From Acinetobacter towneri DSM 14962 = CIP 107472 (GTDB lineage Bacteria; Pseudomonadota; Gammaproteobacteria; Pseudomonadales; Moraxellaceae): a stretch of 64,000 nucleotides of DNA. The notes under the pieces are model-generated. The model was not told the origin of the DNA and made no database searches. It saw only the letters and a list, made by a program, of their open reading frames with translations. Shown here piece by piece: positions 37,340-46,031 of the stretch. The stretch's first letter is position 1. Every line of letters starts with the position of its first letter. The stretch is from positions 28,681 to 92,680 of the forward strand of contig NZ_KB849689.1 in assembly GCF_000368785.1 (NCBI RefSeq), read 5' to 3'. The translations under genes were made by a program, and so were the position numbers.

Positions 37340-40216
37340 TCAGATTAAGGAGCGATAAGCGCGCGATACTAAATTGGCTTTTAGAAATTGGGTCGCTTCA
37401 CTTTCAGGCAAAGGCCTAGAGAATAAATACCCCTGCGCAATATCACAATTTAAATTCTGCAAATATTGCAGTTGTTGCTCAGTTTCAATCCCTTCAGCCA
37501 CCACACTCATGCCCATGGCTTTGCCCATAGCAATCATGGCACTAACAATGGCTTCTTGTTTGGTATTCCCAATTTTAGAAACAAAGCTACGGTCTATTTT
37601 TAAACTGTCAATTGGGAAGTCTGTTAAGTAAGAAAGTGAAGAATAGCCTGTACCAAAATCATCTAAGGCGATATGAATATCACGTTGTTTAATTTCATCT
37701 AATAAAGACTTCACGGTTGTGGAGTTTTCCACTAAAGAGGATTCGGTAATTTCTAATTCTAAGCTTGCACCTGAAATTTGATAGGTATTAATCGCATCAT
37801 CTAAATCTTGCAGCAATTGACCACGTTGCAGTTGTTGTGCAACTACATTAACCGATACTTGGATATGATCAAAACCTAACAGATTCCATTCACGAATTTG
37901 CTTGGCAGTTTGTTGAATTACAACCCGACCAATATCGGAAATTAAACTGGTTTGTTCTGCAATAGGAATAAATAGGTTGGGTGGAATAATGCCTTTGGTT
38001 GGATGCTGCCAGCGCACCAATGCTTCAAACCCGATCACCTGATAATTATGGAAATCAATTTTAGGTTGATAATATACAATTAATTCATCATTTTTAATGG
38101 CTTGGCGTAAGTCACGCTCTAAATGTACATCCTGCTCTAGCAGTTTGGTGTTGTCTAAAGTGTAATATTTAATGGTATTGCCACCTAAACGCTTAGCCTC
38201 AGACAAGGCTTGTTCAGCACAATTATTTAGATAATCCAACTGGCGTCCATGTTCAGGATAGAGGGAAACCCCCATCGATAGGGTAATAATATGTTCTTGT
38301 CCCTGTACATTAAACGGCAAATTAAAGGCTTTGGTGATACGTTCACAGTGCTCTTCGATTGAAGGGCGAATATGAGAAATTTCATAAACAATTGCAAAAT
38401 CATCGCCATTTAAGTGTGCAACAAACAGCGCTTCGGCATTGGTGATACGTAAACGCTGCGCCACTTGGCGGAGTAATTCATCGCCACCATTATTGCTTAA
38501 ATATTCGTTTAAAGGTCTGAAACGGTCAATATTGAGTCGAATGACTGCCAATTGCTGCAATGAATCTTGCTGTGAAATAAGATATTGATGTAGTTGATAA
38601 TTATAATAAAAACGATTGGGGAGATCGGTCAGCGCATCATAATTTTCTAAATAGGATAAACGCTGTTCTTGTAGTTTATGTTCGGTTAAATCAGACACAA
38701 TTCCTATATAATTAATAATACGGTTTTGCTCATCTTTGACTGCATTGATATGCAAACGAACTTCTAATTCTTTTCCTGAGCGGAATTTTATACTCTTTTC
38801 AGTATGATATTCACCCTTGTTGAGTAATTGTTGAACAATTTCCTCTTGTGTCATGCGTGGATTTGCTTTGTTGGATTTGACTAAATCAAACAGATATTTA
38901 CCTATAATATGGTCACGTTGAAATCCACTCATTTGTGCATAGAATGGATTGCTTTCAATATAGCGCAGGTTTTCATCTAAAATAAAAATACCTTCAGCTG
39001 CTTGTTCAAGTACGCTAGCAGTGAGTTTTAAGCGTTCTTGTGCAATCCGTTCTTGGTGAATGTCACGGCGAACCCCGACCATGCGTAAAGGTTTATTGGT
39101 GACAGGATCACGCTCAATTACCCGCCCAATATCTTGCACCCAATACCATTGACCTGAATTATGTTGTATGCGATAAGTGGCTTCATAGCGTTCTGTCTGA
39201 CCACGTAAATGCTCTTTCATGGTTTGATGAAGGTGTGCAATATCATCACGGTGAATTAATTGCTGTAATTTATTCCGATGCTTTTTGGAGTTTTTTAAAC
39301 GAGTTTGCTGTGAGCCAGTGCCAAAGACAATGCTTCTTTCTCTGATATTCCAGTCCCACGCTTTAATACCTGCGGCTTCATGTGCCAAAATTAAACTATG
39401 TTGTTGATTGATTAAATCTAGATGGGTTTGTTCTAAGTCAAAGGTACGTTCTCTAATTTTTTGTTCCAGTATTTGATTGTTAAATTGCAGTTGTAATTCA
39501 ATATCTTTAGATTTGTTCATTTCCACTTGCAATTGTTGGCGGAGTTGATCTGTCCAGTCAACTTGTTGCTCTGCGGCTTTTTTTAATTGGTCGTTTTTAA
39601 AATTGATGCTCGATAACCGACGATGCATATGCATTGAAGTATTGGCACAAATGAGTAAGGTGATTAATGCAAAATTTGTTGCCAGAAAAAAGAAAGCAGA
39701 AGTTTCAGAACGAATTAAAAACTGCGCGGCAATATAGGGCGTAATGACTGGAATGAATACCCAACAAAAATAACTCAAGCGTTGCGTTAAAAAGGTGAGT
39801 GCAAAGGTTTGACTCACAATAATTAATAAGGCGGCTAGAATAATGGCTTCATGGATGTTCAGTTCAGGGTTTTGATGGGGTAAAAAGTAATACAGCAAAG
39901 TTACCCCAACTGCGATTGCAGTTCCGATTAAGAAACATACCAATTTTAACCAGCGATCTGCATGTTGGAGTTGATATTGTCCTGCTTTAAAGTGAATCGC
40001 AGTGAGCAGTAAACACAAACCAATGGTCAGTTCAGTGAGAATAAACCAGATATTGAGGTAGGGTGATGACTGTGAGAAAGAAATTTGATAAATAAAAAAC
40101 ACATACAGGCAAACAATCAGGATGCTGACCAAAAAGAATCGAATAAGCCGAATGGTATTGGTGATTTGCGCAGCATCTAAGTATTGCTGCAACAATTCAT
40201 CTTGAGCGTCTGACAT
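37340..40216 (-). CDS. Membrane PAS-GGDEF-EAL protein, probably a c-di-GMP phosphodiesterase
   Basis: A 958-residue regulator of cyclic di-GMP. Domain order: six or more hydrophobic segments (residues 20-220), a coiled coil (about 225-275), two PAS domains (about 280-400 and 410-525, the second with the NPFYAQMSGFQRDHIIGK type sequence), a GGDEF domain and a C-terminal EAL domain. The GGDEF signature is degenerate, HLNGDDFAIV near residue 603, so diguanylate cyclase activity is doubtful. The EAL domain has EALVRWQHP (about 729), ELEITESSL and DDFGTGYSSL with the catalytic residues kept. It stands alone. The ligand of the sensor part is unknown. Confidence 0.9.
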   Translation of the reverse strand: MSDAQDELLQQYLDAAQITNTIRLIRFFLVSILIVCLYVFFIYQISFSQSSPYLNIWFILTELTIGLCLLLTAIHFKAGQYQLQHADRWLKLVCFLIGTAIAVGVTLLYYFLPHQNPELNIHEAIILAALLIIVSQTFALTFLTQRLSYFCWVFIPVITPYIAAQFLIRSETSAFFFLATNFALITLLICANTSMHMHRRLSSINFKNDQLKKAAEQQVDWTDQLRQQLQVEMNKSKDIELQLQFNNQILEQKIRERTFDLEQTHLDLINQQHSLILAHEAAGIKAWDWNIRERSIVFGTGSQQTRLKNSKKHRNKLQQLIHRDDIAHLHQTMKEHLRGQTERYEATYRIQHNSGQWYWVQDIGRVIERDPVTNKPLRMVGVRRDIHQERIAQERLKLTASVLEQAAEGIFILDENLRYIESNPFYAQMSGFQRDHIIGKYLFDLVKSNKANPRMTQEEIVQQLLNKGEYHTEKSIKFRSGKELEVRLHINAVKDEQNRIINYIGIVSDLTEHKLQEQRLSYLENYDALTDLPNRFYYNYQLHQYLISQQDSLQQLAVIRLNIDRFRPLNEYLSNNGGDELLRQVAQRLRITNAEALFVAHLNGDDFAIVYEISHIRPSIEEHCERITKAFNLPFNVQGQEHIITLSMGVSLYPEHGRQLDYLNNCAEQALSEAKRLGGNTIKYYTLDNTKLLEQDVHLERDLRQAIKNDELIVYYQPKIDFHNYQVIGFEALVRWQHPTKGIIPPNLFIPIAEQTSLISDIGRVVIQQTAKQIREWNLLGFDHIQVSVNVVAQQLQRGQLLQDLDDAINTYQISGASLELEITESSLVENSTTVKSLLDEIKQRDIHIALDDFGTGYSSLSYLTDFPIDSLKIDRSFVSKIGNTKQEAIVSAMIAMGKAMGMSVVAEGIETEQQLQYLQNLNCDIAQGYLFSRPLPESEATQFLKANLVSRAYRSLI

Positions 40217-40401
40217 ACTTCCCCAAAATCTAGTTAAATGATTCCATCATTTATATTTTTAAATAACATCACTTTCATGCATAAAATATTGCTGTTTTGT
40301 GTTTAAATTTATGCAAATTTTTTAATATATTGTTCGAGATTAATCCTGTACTTTATAAATTGCAATGTTATTGGCAATCGATTTCTGTAAAAACGGATAA
40401 A

Positions 40402-41118
40402 TTACTCAGCCAAGCGATAATTTAAGAGAGCTAAAGCAACCACAGGTGCGGTTTCAGTGCGTAATACCCGAGTACCAATACACCAGTTTTGAAAGCCAAC
40501 CGCATTGGCAGCGCTAATTTCTGTTTCGCTTAAACCACCTTCAGGCCCAATTAATAAAGCCAAATCTTTACTGACATTGTTTAGCACATCTACTTGATCT
40601 TTATTCGGTGCTAACACTAATTTGGTGGTAGGAAGGTCACTATTCAGCCAGTCCTCTAAACGTAGTGGGGCTAAAATTTTCGGTACGATATTCATGCCAC
40701 ATTGTTCACAGGCTGCAATGGCAATGCCTTGCCAATGATCTAATTTTTTTTGATCGCGGTCATATTTTAAGCGCATTTCACAGCGTTCAGAGGTGAGCAA
40801 CTGAATGTTAGTCACGCCAAGCTCTACCGCTTTTTGAATCGCATAATCCATACGATCGCCTTTGCTCATTACTTGTCCTAATAAGGCGCTAAAGCTTGGG
40901 ATGCGATTGTCTGGATTAAAACTTTTAATCTGCACTTGCGCTGTTTTTTTGGTAACTTCAACCAGTTCCACTTCATATTCACCACCTTGCCCATTGAACA
41001 AGGTGGCGGTTTCACCGACTTGTGCGCGTAGTACTTTCACCCAGTGATGAAATACTGTTTCAGTCAGTTCAACTTGTGTATCTACTGCTAATTCAGCCTC
41101 AATATAAAAACGGGGCAT
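40402..41118 (-). CDS. rsmE: 16S rRNA (uracil-1498-N3)-methyltransferase
   Basis: Methylates U1498 of 16S rRNA in the assembled 30S subunit. The 238-residue SPOUT enzyme begins MPRFYIEAEL, then HHWVKVLRAQVGE (PUA-like domain) and ends with the knot motifs LLIGPEGGLSETEI and RVLRTETAPVVAL. Length is typical (about 240). It is transcribed with metF upstream (41-base gap), probably as one operon. Confidence 0.95.
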   Translation of the reverse strand: MPRFYIEAELAVDTQVELTETVFHHWVKVLRAQVGETATLFNGQGGEYEVELVEVTKKTAQVQIKSFNPDNRIPSFSALLGQVMSKGDRMDYAIQKAVELGVTNIQLLTSERCEMRLKYDRDQKKLDHWQGIAIAACEQCGMNIVPKILAPLRLEDWLNSDLPTTKLVLAPNKDQVDVLNNVSKDLALLIGPEGGLSETEISAANAVGFQNWCIGTRVLRTETAPVVALALLNYRLAE

Positions 41119-41159
41119 AGGGATTACTCGTTCAAGTCAATAAATATGAAAAATACAGC

Positions 41160-41996
41160 TTAAGCCAAACCAAGATCTGTCACTAATTGACGAGTCGGTT
41201 CGGTGTTGTTCATGGTGTAAAAATGCAAACTTGGCGCACCACCTGCAATCAGGCGTTCGCACAGTTTAATGATTACCTCATGACCAAAAGCTTTGATTGA
41301 AGCTGTGTCATCACCATAAGTTGCCAATTGTTTGCGAATCCAACGTGGAATTTCCGCACCTGTACCATCTGCAAAGCGAATTAAATTGCTGGCATTGGTA
41401 ATCGGCATAATGCCAGGCGCAACAGGAATATTCACACCTTGTTTTTGAATACGTTCTACAAAGTAGAAGTACGCATCTGGATTGAAAAAGAACTGCGTGA
41501 TGGCAGCATTAGCACCTGCATTTACTTTGGTGACAAAGTTTTTAATGTCTTGATCAAAGTGATCGGCTTGTGGATGCATTTCAGGATAAGCCGCAACTTC
41601 AATGTGAAAATGATCACCTGAATGTTCACGAATAAAACGTACCAAGTCAGAGGCATACGGCAATTCGCCTAAACCAACTTGACCTGAAGGTAAATCACCA
41701 CGCAAAGCCACAATGCGGTCAATGCCTTGTGCTTTATAAATATCAAGCAATTCAGCAATACGCGCTTTGTCATCACCAATACAAGACAGGTGCGGCGCTA
41801 CAGGTGTGCCTTTGCCATTGAAGTCGCTAATGGTCGATAAAGTACGTTCACGAGTAGAACCACCTGCACCATAAGTGATAGAAAAAAACTCTGGATTTAA
41901 AAGTTGTAATTCTTGATGCACAACTTTGAGTTTTTCTGCACCTACATCGGTTTTAGATGGGAAAAATTCAAATGAAATAGGAACTTGTTTGGTCAT
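41160..41996 (-). CDS. metF: 5,10-Methylenetetrahydrofolate reductase
   Basis: FAD enzyme that makes 5-methyl-THF for methionine synthesis. The 278-residue barrel starts with VPISFEFFPSK, and shows the TYGAGGSTRERT, RGDLP and AAYPEMHP motifs and the QFFFNPDAYFYF segment near residue 170. Slightly shorter than E. coli MetF (296) but complete. It lies downstream of ahcY in the same direction, separated by a 183-base spacer with a REP-like repeat; both genes serve the methyl cycle. Confidence 0.95.
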   Translation of the reverse strand: MTKQVPISFEFFPSKTDVGAEKLKVVHQELQLLNPEFFSITYGAGGSTRERTLSTISDFNGKGTPVAPHLSCIGDDKARIAELLDIYKAQGIDRIVALRGDLPSGQVGLGELPYASDLVRFIREHSGDHFHIEVAAYPEMHPQADHFDQDIKNFVTKVNAGANAAITQFFFNPDAYFYFVERIQKQGVNIPVAPGIMPITNASNLIRFADGTGAEIPRWIRKQLATYGDDTASIKAFGHEVIIKLCERLIAGGAPSLHFYTMNNTEPTRQLVTDLGLA

Positions 41997-42035
41997 GATT
42001 AAATCCTTGTTATAAATACTTATTTATATTTTTTC

Positions 42036-42170
42036 ACCTCTCCTAAATCCTCTCTTGCGCTGGGTTTAAAAGCAGTGCTTTAAACTTGCTCAGGAGAGGA
42101 CTTACCCTCGAATACATTCATTAAACAATGAATCATTCCCTCTCCCTATGAGAGAGGGTTAGGGAGAAGG
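42036..42170. repeat. REP-like palindromic element between ahcY and metF
   Basis: The left end ACCTCTCCTAAATCCTCTCT and the right end AGAGAGGGTTAGGGAGAAGG are imperfect inverted repeats about 135 bases apart overall, with further small hairpins between them. There is no coding capacity. The composition (CTCTCC-rich arms) resembles dispersed palindromic repeats in bacterial genomes; copy number cannot be judged here. Confidence 0.45.
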
Positions 42171-42179
42171 ATTAAAAAC

Positions 42180-43562
42180 TTAGTATTTATAAGCATCCGA
42201 TTTAAACGGACCTTCAACAGCTACACCTAAGTAGTCCGCTTGTACTTGAGTCAATTGTGTTAATACACCACCAAAACCAGCAACCATTGCAGCAGCAACT
42301 TCTTCGTCTAGTTTTTTCGGTAAGATTTCAACACGAATTGCCGCTTGTTTTTGATCGGCAGGAAGATCGGCAAATTTCTCTGCAAATAAGTGCATTTGTG
42401 CCAATACTTGGTTCGCAAAAGAACCGTCCATAATACGTGATGGGTGACCTGTTGCGTTACCCAAGTTCACTAAACGACCTTCAGAAAGCAAGATTAAATA
42501 ATCGTTTTCGTTTTCTGAACGATACACTTGGTGTACTTGTGGCTTCACTTCAACCCACTTATAACCACGTAAGTAGTTGGTGTCGATTTCAGTATCGAAG
42601 TGACCAATGTTGCATACAACAGCGCCTGCTTTAAGTGTATCTAGCATTGCTGCGTCACACACGTGATAGTTACCTGTTGTAGTCACAATCAAGTCAGTAT
42701 TTTCTAAAAGCTCTAGGTTCACGTCTGCTTTATTGCCTGTTTGTACGCCATTCTTGTACGGAGATACAACTTCGTAACCATCCATACATGCTTGCATTGC
42801 ACAAATTGGGTCAATTTCAGAAACACGAACAATCATGCCTTCTTGACGTAAAGATTGTGCAGAACCTTTACCTACATCACCATAACCAATAACCAATGCA
42901 CGACGACCAGACAATAACATGTCTGTACCACGTTTAATCGCATCGTTGAGTGAGTGACGGCAACCGTATTTATTGTCGTTTTTAGATTTAGTCACAGAGT
43001 CGTTGACGTTAATTGCAGGCACTTTTAAAGAACCATCTTTCCACATTTCAATTAGACGTTGTACGCCCGTAGTGGTTTCTTCAGTAATACCGTGAATGCG
43101 CTCTAATAATGCAGGATATTTCTCGTGAACAAGTGCAGTTAAGTCACCGCCATCGTCCAAAATCATGTTGGCATCCCATGGTGTGCCATTTACATTAATT
43201 TGTTGTTCAAGACACCATACATATTCTTCTTCAGTTTCGCCTTTCCAAGCAAAAACAGGCACACCTGAAGCAGCAATTGCTGCAGCAGCGTGGTCTTGAG
43301 TAGAGAAAATGTTACAAGAAGTCCAACGAACTTCTGCGCCCAATTCAACTAGCGTTTCAATTAAAACAGCAGTTTGAATGGTCATGTGGATACAGCCGAG
43401 AATTTTCGCGCCTGCAAGAGGTTTTGCAGCTGAGTAGCGCTTACGCAAACCCATAAGGGCTGGCATTTCTGCTTCTGCAAGTTTGATTTCTTTACGACCA
43501 AAATCAGCTAGTGTGATATCGGCAACTTTATAATCTGTAAATGAAGCATTAACCGCGTTCAT
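42180..43562 (-). CDS. ahcY: Adenosylhomocysteinase
   Basis: Hydrolyses S-adenosylhomocysteine to adenosine and homocysteine, relieving product inhibition of methyltransferases. The 460-residue protein shows [16 protein letters not shown], the DDGGDLT substrate segment, the NAD fold [24 protein letters not shown], and the C-terminal NAD-contacting KSDAYKY. I start at MNAVNASF (43562), which has AAGGAG six bases upstream; a GTG one codon earlier would be too close to it. The leader carries an SAH riboswitch-like RNA. Followed by metF. Confidence 0.97.
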   Translation of the reverse strand: MNAVNASFTDYKVADITLADFGRKEIKLAEAEMPALMGLRKRYSAAKPLAGAKILGCIHMTIQTAVLIETLVELGAEVRWTSCNIFSTQDHAAAAIAASGVPVFAWKGETEEEYVWCLEQQINVNGTPWDANMILDDGGDLTALVHEKYPALLERIHGITEETTTGVQRLIEMWKDGSLKVPAINVNDSVTKSKNDNKYGCRHSLNDAIKRGTDMLLSGRRALVIGYGDVGKGSAQSLRQEGMIVRVSEIDPICAMQACMDGYEVVSPYKNGVQTGNKADVNLELLENTDLIVTTTGNYHVCDAAMLDTLKAGAVVCNIGHFDTEIDTNYLRGYKWVEVKPQVHQVYRSENENDYLILLSEGRLVNLGNATGHPSRIMDGSFANQVLAQMHLFAEKFADLPADQKQAAIRVEILPKKLDEEVAAAMVAGFGGVLTQLTQVQADYLGVAVEGPFKSDAYKY

Positions 43563-43600
43563 CACGATCTCCTTATAAAAAACAATTGATCATTCAGTTC

Positions 43601-43697
43601 GCGGATGCCGTTTCTTGCATAGCAAACGCGTTGCTATGCTGGTCGAGCCTGGCGATTTTACATTTCGTGCCTGTAAAACGTCGCAGCATCCCTCGAC
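43601..43697 (-). promoter_or_regulatory. S-adenosylhomocysteine (SAH) riboswitch upstream of ahcY
   Basis: On the minus strand the leader reads GTCGAGGGATGCTGCGACG, then a hairpin (TTTTACA/TGTAAAA), then CGCCAGGCTCGAC. A variable hairpin follows (GCATAGCAA/TTGCTATGC), then ACGGCATCC about 30 bases before the ribosome binding site. GTCGAG pairs with CTCGAC (P1), and GGATGC can pair with GCATCC as the closing pseudoknot. The GAGG-GCTGC, GCCAGGCTCG and late GCATCC elements correspond to the conserved parts of the SAH riboswitch class, which activates ahcY when SAH builds up. The match is from memory of the consensus, not a model search. Confidence 0.8.
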
Positions 43698-43782
43698 TAG
43701 CGCGATATTGTACTTGGAAATTGATTCAGTTCCAATCATGTTTTGTTTATTATCACTACAAACATATTTTTGAGATTGAATG

Positions 43783-44289
43783 ATGGCTTTAAAGCTTCCT
43801 CAAGAGTTGGCAAATTTAGAAGCCAACGGCGGGATTTACGCAGTGTGGATGTTGCTACGACACTTAGGAATTGATGCCGATATTCAACAATTGATTGAAG
43901 TGTGTGGTTATACGCCAGAGCAGGGCACAACCACAATTGGTTTGGCTGTTGGACTGAAAAAGTTTGGCTTTAATGTGCAGTTTTATACTGACCCTGACCC
44001 AGATTTACAAGATGCAGAAAAGTTAAGTTATGCCGAAGCTAAACAGCTTAAATTGCCTGTATTGGCGGCAATCGGCTATCAGCAAATTCAGCACGCATTT
44101 GATGAAAATAAATTTGTAATTGTCTACTACGACACTTTAGAAGGCGTGGGCAATCACTCATTGCTATATTCAATTGATGATGCTGAAATTTGTTTCTTTG
44201 ACAGTTTTGAGCCGATGCCTGCGGCTGTGTTTGAACAACAGCGTCAGCAAGAGGGCATTTGCAGACAAGTAATTGTGGTCGAAGTCTAA
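43783..44289 (+). CDS. C39-peptidase-like protein without the catalytic cysteine
   Basis: A 168-residue cytoplasmic protein whose fold resembles the papain-like C39 family: an N-terminal NGGIYAVWMLLRHLGIDA helix where active members have a Cys-Gly at the helix start, a two-helix section with TTTIGLAVGLKKFGFNVQ, and a later GVGNHSLLYSIDDAEICFFDSF that matches the His-containing strand pair. The cysteine position holds glycine, so peptidase activity is unlikely. No signal or membrane segment. It is monocistronic and divergent from ahcY. Function unknown; the family link is by motif only. The start could also be one codon upstream. Confidence 0.7.
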   Translation: MALKLPQELANLEANGGIYAVWMLLRHLGIDADIQQLIEVCGYTPEQGTTTIGLAVGLKKFGFNVQFYTDPDPDLQDAEKLSYAEAKQLKLPVLAAIGYQQIQHAFDENKFVIVYYDTLEGVGNHSLLYSIDDAEICFFDSFEPMPAAVFEQQRQQEGICRQVIVVEV

Positions 44290-44336
44290 GTGTTATTCAA
44301 AGTCTAAGCTTTATTCAATGACGATTCGAGTCATGC

Positions 44337-44374
44337 AAAAAATTGTCTAGCCCATCAATTGATTGGCTAGACAA
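44337..44374 (-). terminator. Terminator of the Sel1-repeat gene
   Basis: TTGTCTAGCC and GGCTAGACAA form a 10-bp stem, followed on the minus strand by a T run. It lies between convergent genes. Confidence 0.85.
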
Positions 44375-44379
44375 AGGGA

Positions 44380-44892
44380 TTACTCCGCTGCGTCTGCTTT
44401 TTGTGTCCAATATTCAGCTTTATTTTCGTCAGCATCTACACCCAAAGCATTTGCATAAATAAAAGCAAGGTCTCGCATGGCTTGTACTTCGCCCAATTCT
44501 GCTGCTTGCTGTACCAATGCCACAGAGCGAGCGACATCTTGTTCAACCACATCACCACGACGGTAGTAGCCTGCCAACTCTAAAATAGCGGCAGGGTGTT
44601 GTGCATCACTGGCTTTTTTGAGCCAGACAAAAGCATCTTCAAAATGTTGTTTGGCATCTTCAGGGTCATCTTCTAGAACATCTTTGGCATATACGGTATA
44701 GCCTTCACCAAGCCAATACATGGCTTCGATATGTCCGTTTGCGGCAGCTTTGAGCGCCCATTGTTCGGCAAGTTCAATATCTTCATTAAAATCGCTTTGC
44801 ATATACAGCACCGCCATTTCAAATTGGGCATCGGCTTGTCCTGCAATGGCGCGGTTCATTAGCGCAGGGGAGATTGAAACAGATTCTGACAT
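44380..44892 (-). CDS. Sel1-repeat (TPR-like) protein
   Basis: A 170-residue all-helical protein built of Sel1-type repeats: ADAQFEMAVLYMQSDFNEDIELAEQW, HIEAMYWLGEGYT, HPAAILELAGYYRRGDVVEQD and EVQAMRDLAFIYANALGVD. These repeats form a protein-binding solenoid, so a scaffold or partner-binding role is expected, with no enzyme motif. No signal peptide. The ATG at 44892 has GGATGA upstream; a longer TTG start is less likely. The partner cannot be deduced from the neighbours. Confidence 0.8.
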   Translation of the reverse strand: MSESVSISPALMNRAIAGQADAQFEMAVLYMQSDFNEDIELAEQWALKAAANGHIEAMYWLGEGYTVYAKDVLEDDPEDAKQHFEDAFVWLKKASDAQHPAAILELAGYYRRGDVVEQDVARSVALVQQAAELGEVQAMRDLAFIYANALGVDADENKAEYWTQKADAAE

Positions 44893-45096
44893 AATGTCAT
44901 CCAGCAAAATTACAACATAAGATTGTGCGATAGCCTAAAAGGTCTGCTGGGAAAAAGCCATCTTCGGTGTGATTTTTTAAAAAATTAGGGTTAATTGATC
45001 ATGCGTTTATGCAGACAATAACAAAAAATCACTTGAGCCATATCGTCAAGTTTCAATATGCTGAATGTTAAACATGGTCATAATGAGAACAATAAG

Positions 45097-45357
45097 ATGG
45101 CAAATTTTTTAACTGCTGAACAAGCAAAAGTTTATTCAGATCATGCCAAGCTAGATATTGAATTATATAAGCAGCGTTTGGCGTCTTTAATCGAAGAGAA
45201 TGCCAAGCAGGGCAATACCGCAGTTTTTACTGTGCTGCCAAAACATTTACCTTTAGAAGATATTCGAAATTTATCGGCACAGCTGACTGATTTGGGTTAT
45301 CAGGTGCGCTTTGAGTTAAATGAGTTCTTTTATAGCTTTAATGTGTATTGGATTTAA
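45097..45357 (+). CDS. Small conserved-looking protein, function unknown
   Basis: An 86-residue soluble protein (MANFLTAEQAKVYSDHAK at the start) with a helical N-terminal half and a strand-rich end FELNEFFYSFNVYWI. The segment LPLEDIRNLSAQLTDLGYQVRF suggests an alpha/beta layout. Codon use is like the neighbours, which supports a real gene. The start at 45097 is chosen over an upstream ATG at 45058 that lacks any ribosome binding site. I do not recognise the family; no motif gives a function. A hairpin follows the stop. Confidence 0.65.
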   Translation: MANFLTAEQAKVYSDHAKLDIELYKQRLASLIEENAKQGNTAVFTVLPKHLPLEDIRNLSAQLTDLGYQVRFELNEFFYSFNVYWI

Positions 45358-45370
45358 AACTCAACTCTAC

Positions 45371-45404
45371 CGACATTTCACCAAATAGTTTTAGTGAAAT
45401 GTCG
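45371..45404. terminator. Terminator between convergent small gene and CMD-family gene
   Basis: CGACATTTCAC and GTGAAATGTCG make an 11-bp perfect stem with a 12-base loop. T tails are modest on both sides. Confidence 0.6.
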
Positions 45405-45433
45405 AGCGTTTATATTTTTGATTTAGATTGCGT

Positions 45434-45820
45434 TTAAGTATTTGCAGTATGTTCTGCCAAAACTTCCAACGCTGCGCGAAAAGCTTCCTGAGTTGCAGGT
45501 GCGCCACAATAAGGCAAGCTGTGTAACAAGACTTCCTGAATTTCTTCGACACTTGCCCCGTTATTTAGCGCACCACGAATATGTCCTTTAAGCTCTGTCG
45601 GGCTTTTTAAAGCAGTTAAAAAGGCGATAGTAATTAAGGAACGATATTTGCGTGGTAACACACCTTCACGTTGCCAAGTTGAACCCCATGCATGTTCATT
45701 AATCCAGTCCTGCAAAGGTTGGGTAAATGGTACAGTGTTGTCCTGTGCGCGTTTTACAAAGCTTTCGCCCATGACTTCAGTGCGAACTTTTAAGCCATTG
45801 TCATAGTCTTGTTGTGACAT
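45434..45820 (-). CDS. Carboxymuconolactone decarboxylase-family protein
   Basis: A 128-residue alpha-helical protein of the CMD/AhpD-like superfamily and close in layout to 4-carboxymuconolactone decarboxylase (PcaC) of the protocatechuate branch: KVRTEVMGESFV near the start, RKYRSLITIAFLTAL, LKGHIRGALNNGASVEEIQEVLLHSLPYCGAPA. There is no CxxC pair, so a peroxidase role like AhpD is unlikely. It is not within a pca operon, so the substrate is uncertain. Single gene on the minus strand. Confidence 0.85.
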   Translation of the reverse strand: MSQQDYDNGLKVRTEVMGESFVKRAQDNTVPFTQPLQDWINEHAWGSTWQREGVLPRKYRSLITIAFLTALKSPTELKGHIRGALNNGASVEEIQEVLLHSLPYCGAPATQEAFRAALEVLAEHTANT

Positions 45821-45964
45821 TTTACTATCCCTGTTTTATTGTTTGAGCTCGGTGTATAGATTAAGTGCATAGATTAACAATTTATGGCGATGACACCATG
45901 CGCACTTGGTCGTAGACCATCAAAAAATATTCACATCTATCTATTTTTAATATATCCACAAGGT

Positions 45965-45998
45965 ATAAAAAACCCCGAACATAAAGTCGGGGCTGTTT
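45965..45998 (-). terminator. Terminator of lipA
   Basis: CCCCGA and TCGGGG form a GC-rich stem with an eight-base loop; on the minus strand it is followed by a run of T, just beyond the lipA stop. Confidence 0.85.
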
Positions 45999-46031
45999 TA
46001 GCTTTATCGCAAATTTTGAAATAAGCGAGTG

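Noticed and set aside
43586..43783. 65-codon plus-strand frame upstream of the C39-like gene
   Set aside because: It is the antisense of the SAH riboswitch-like leader, whose structure explains the sequence better.
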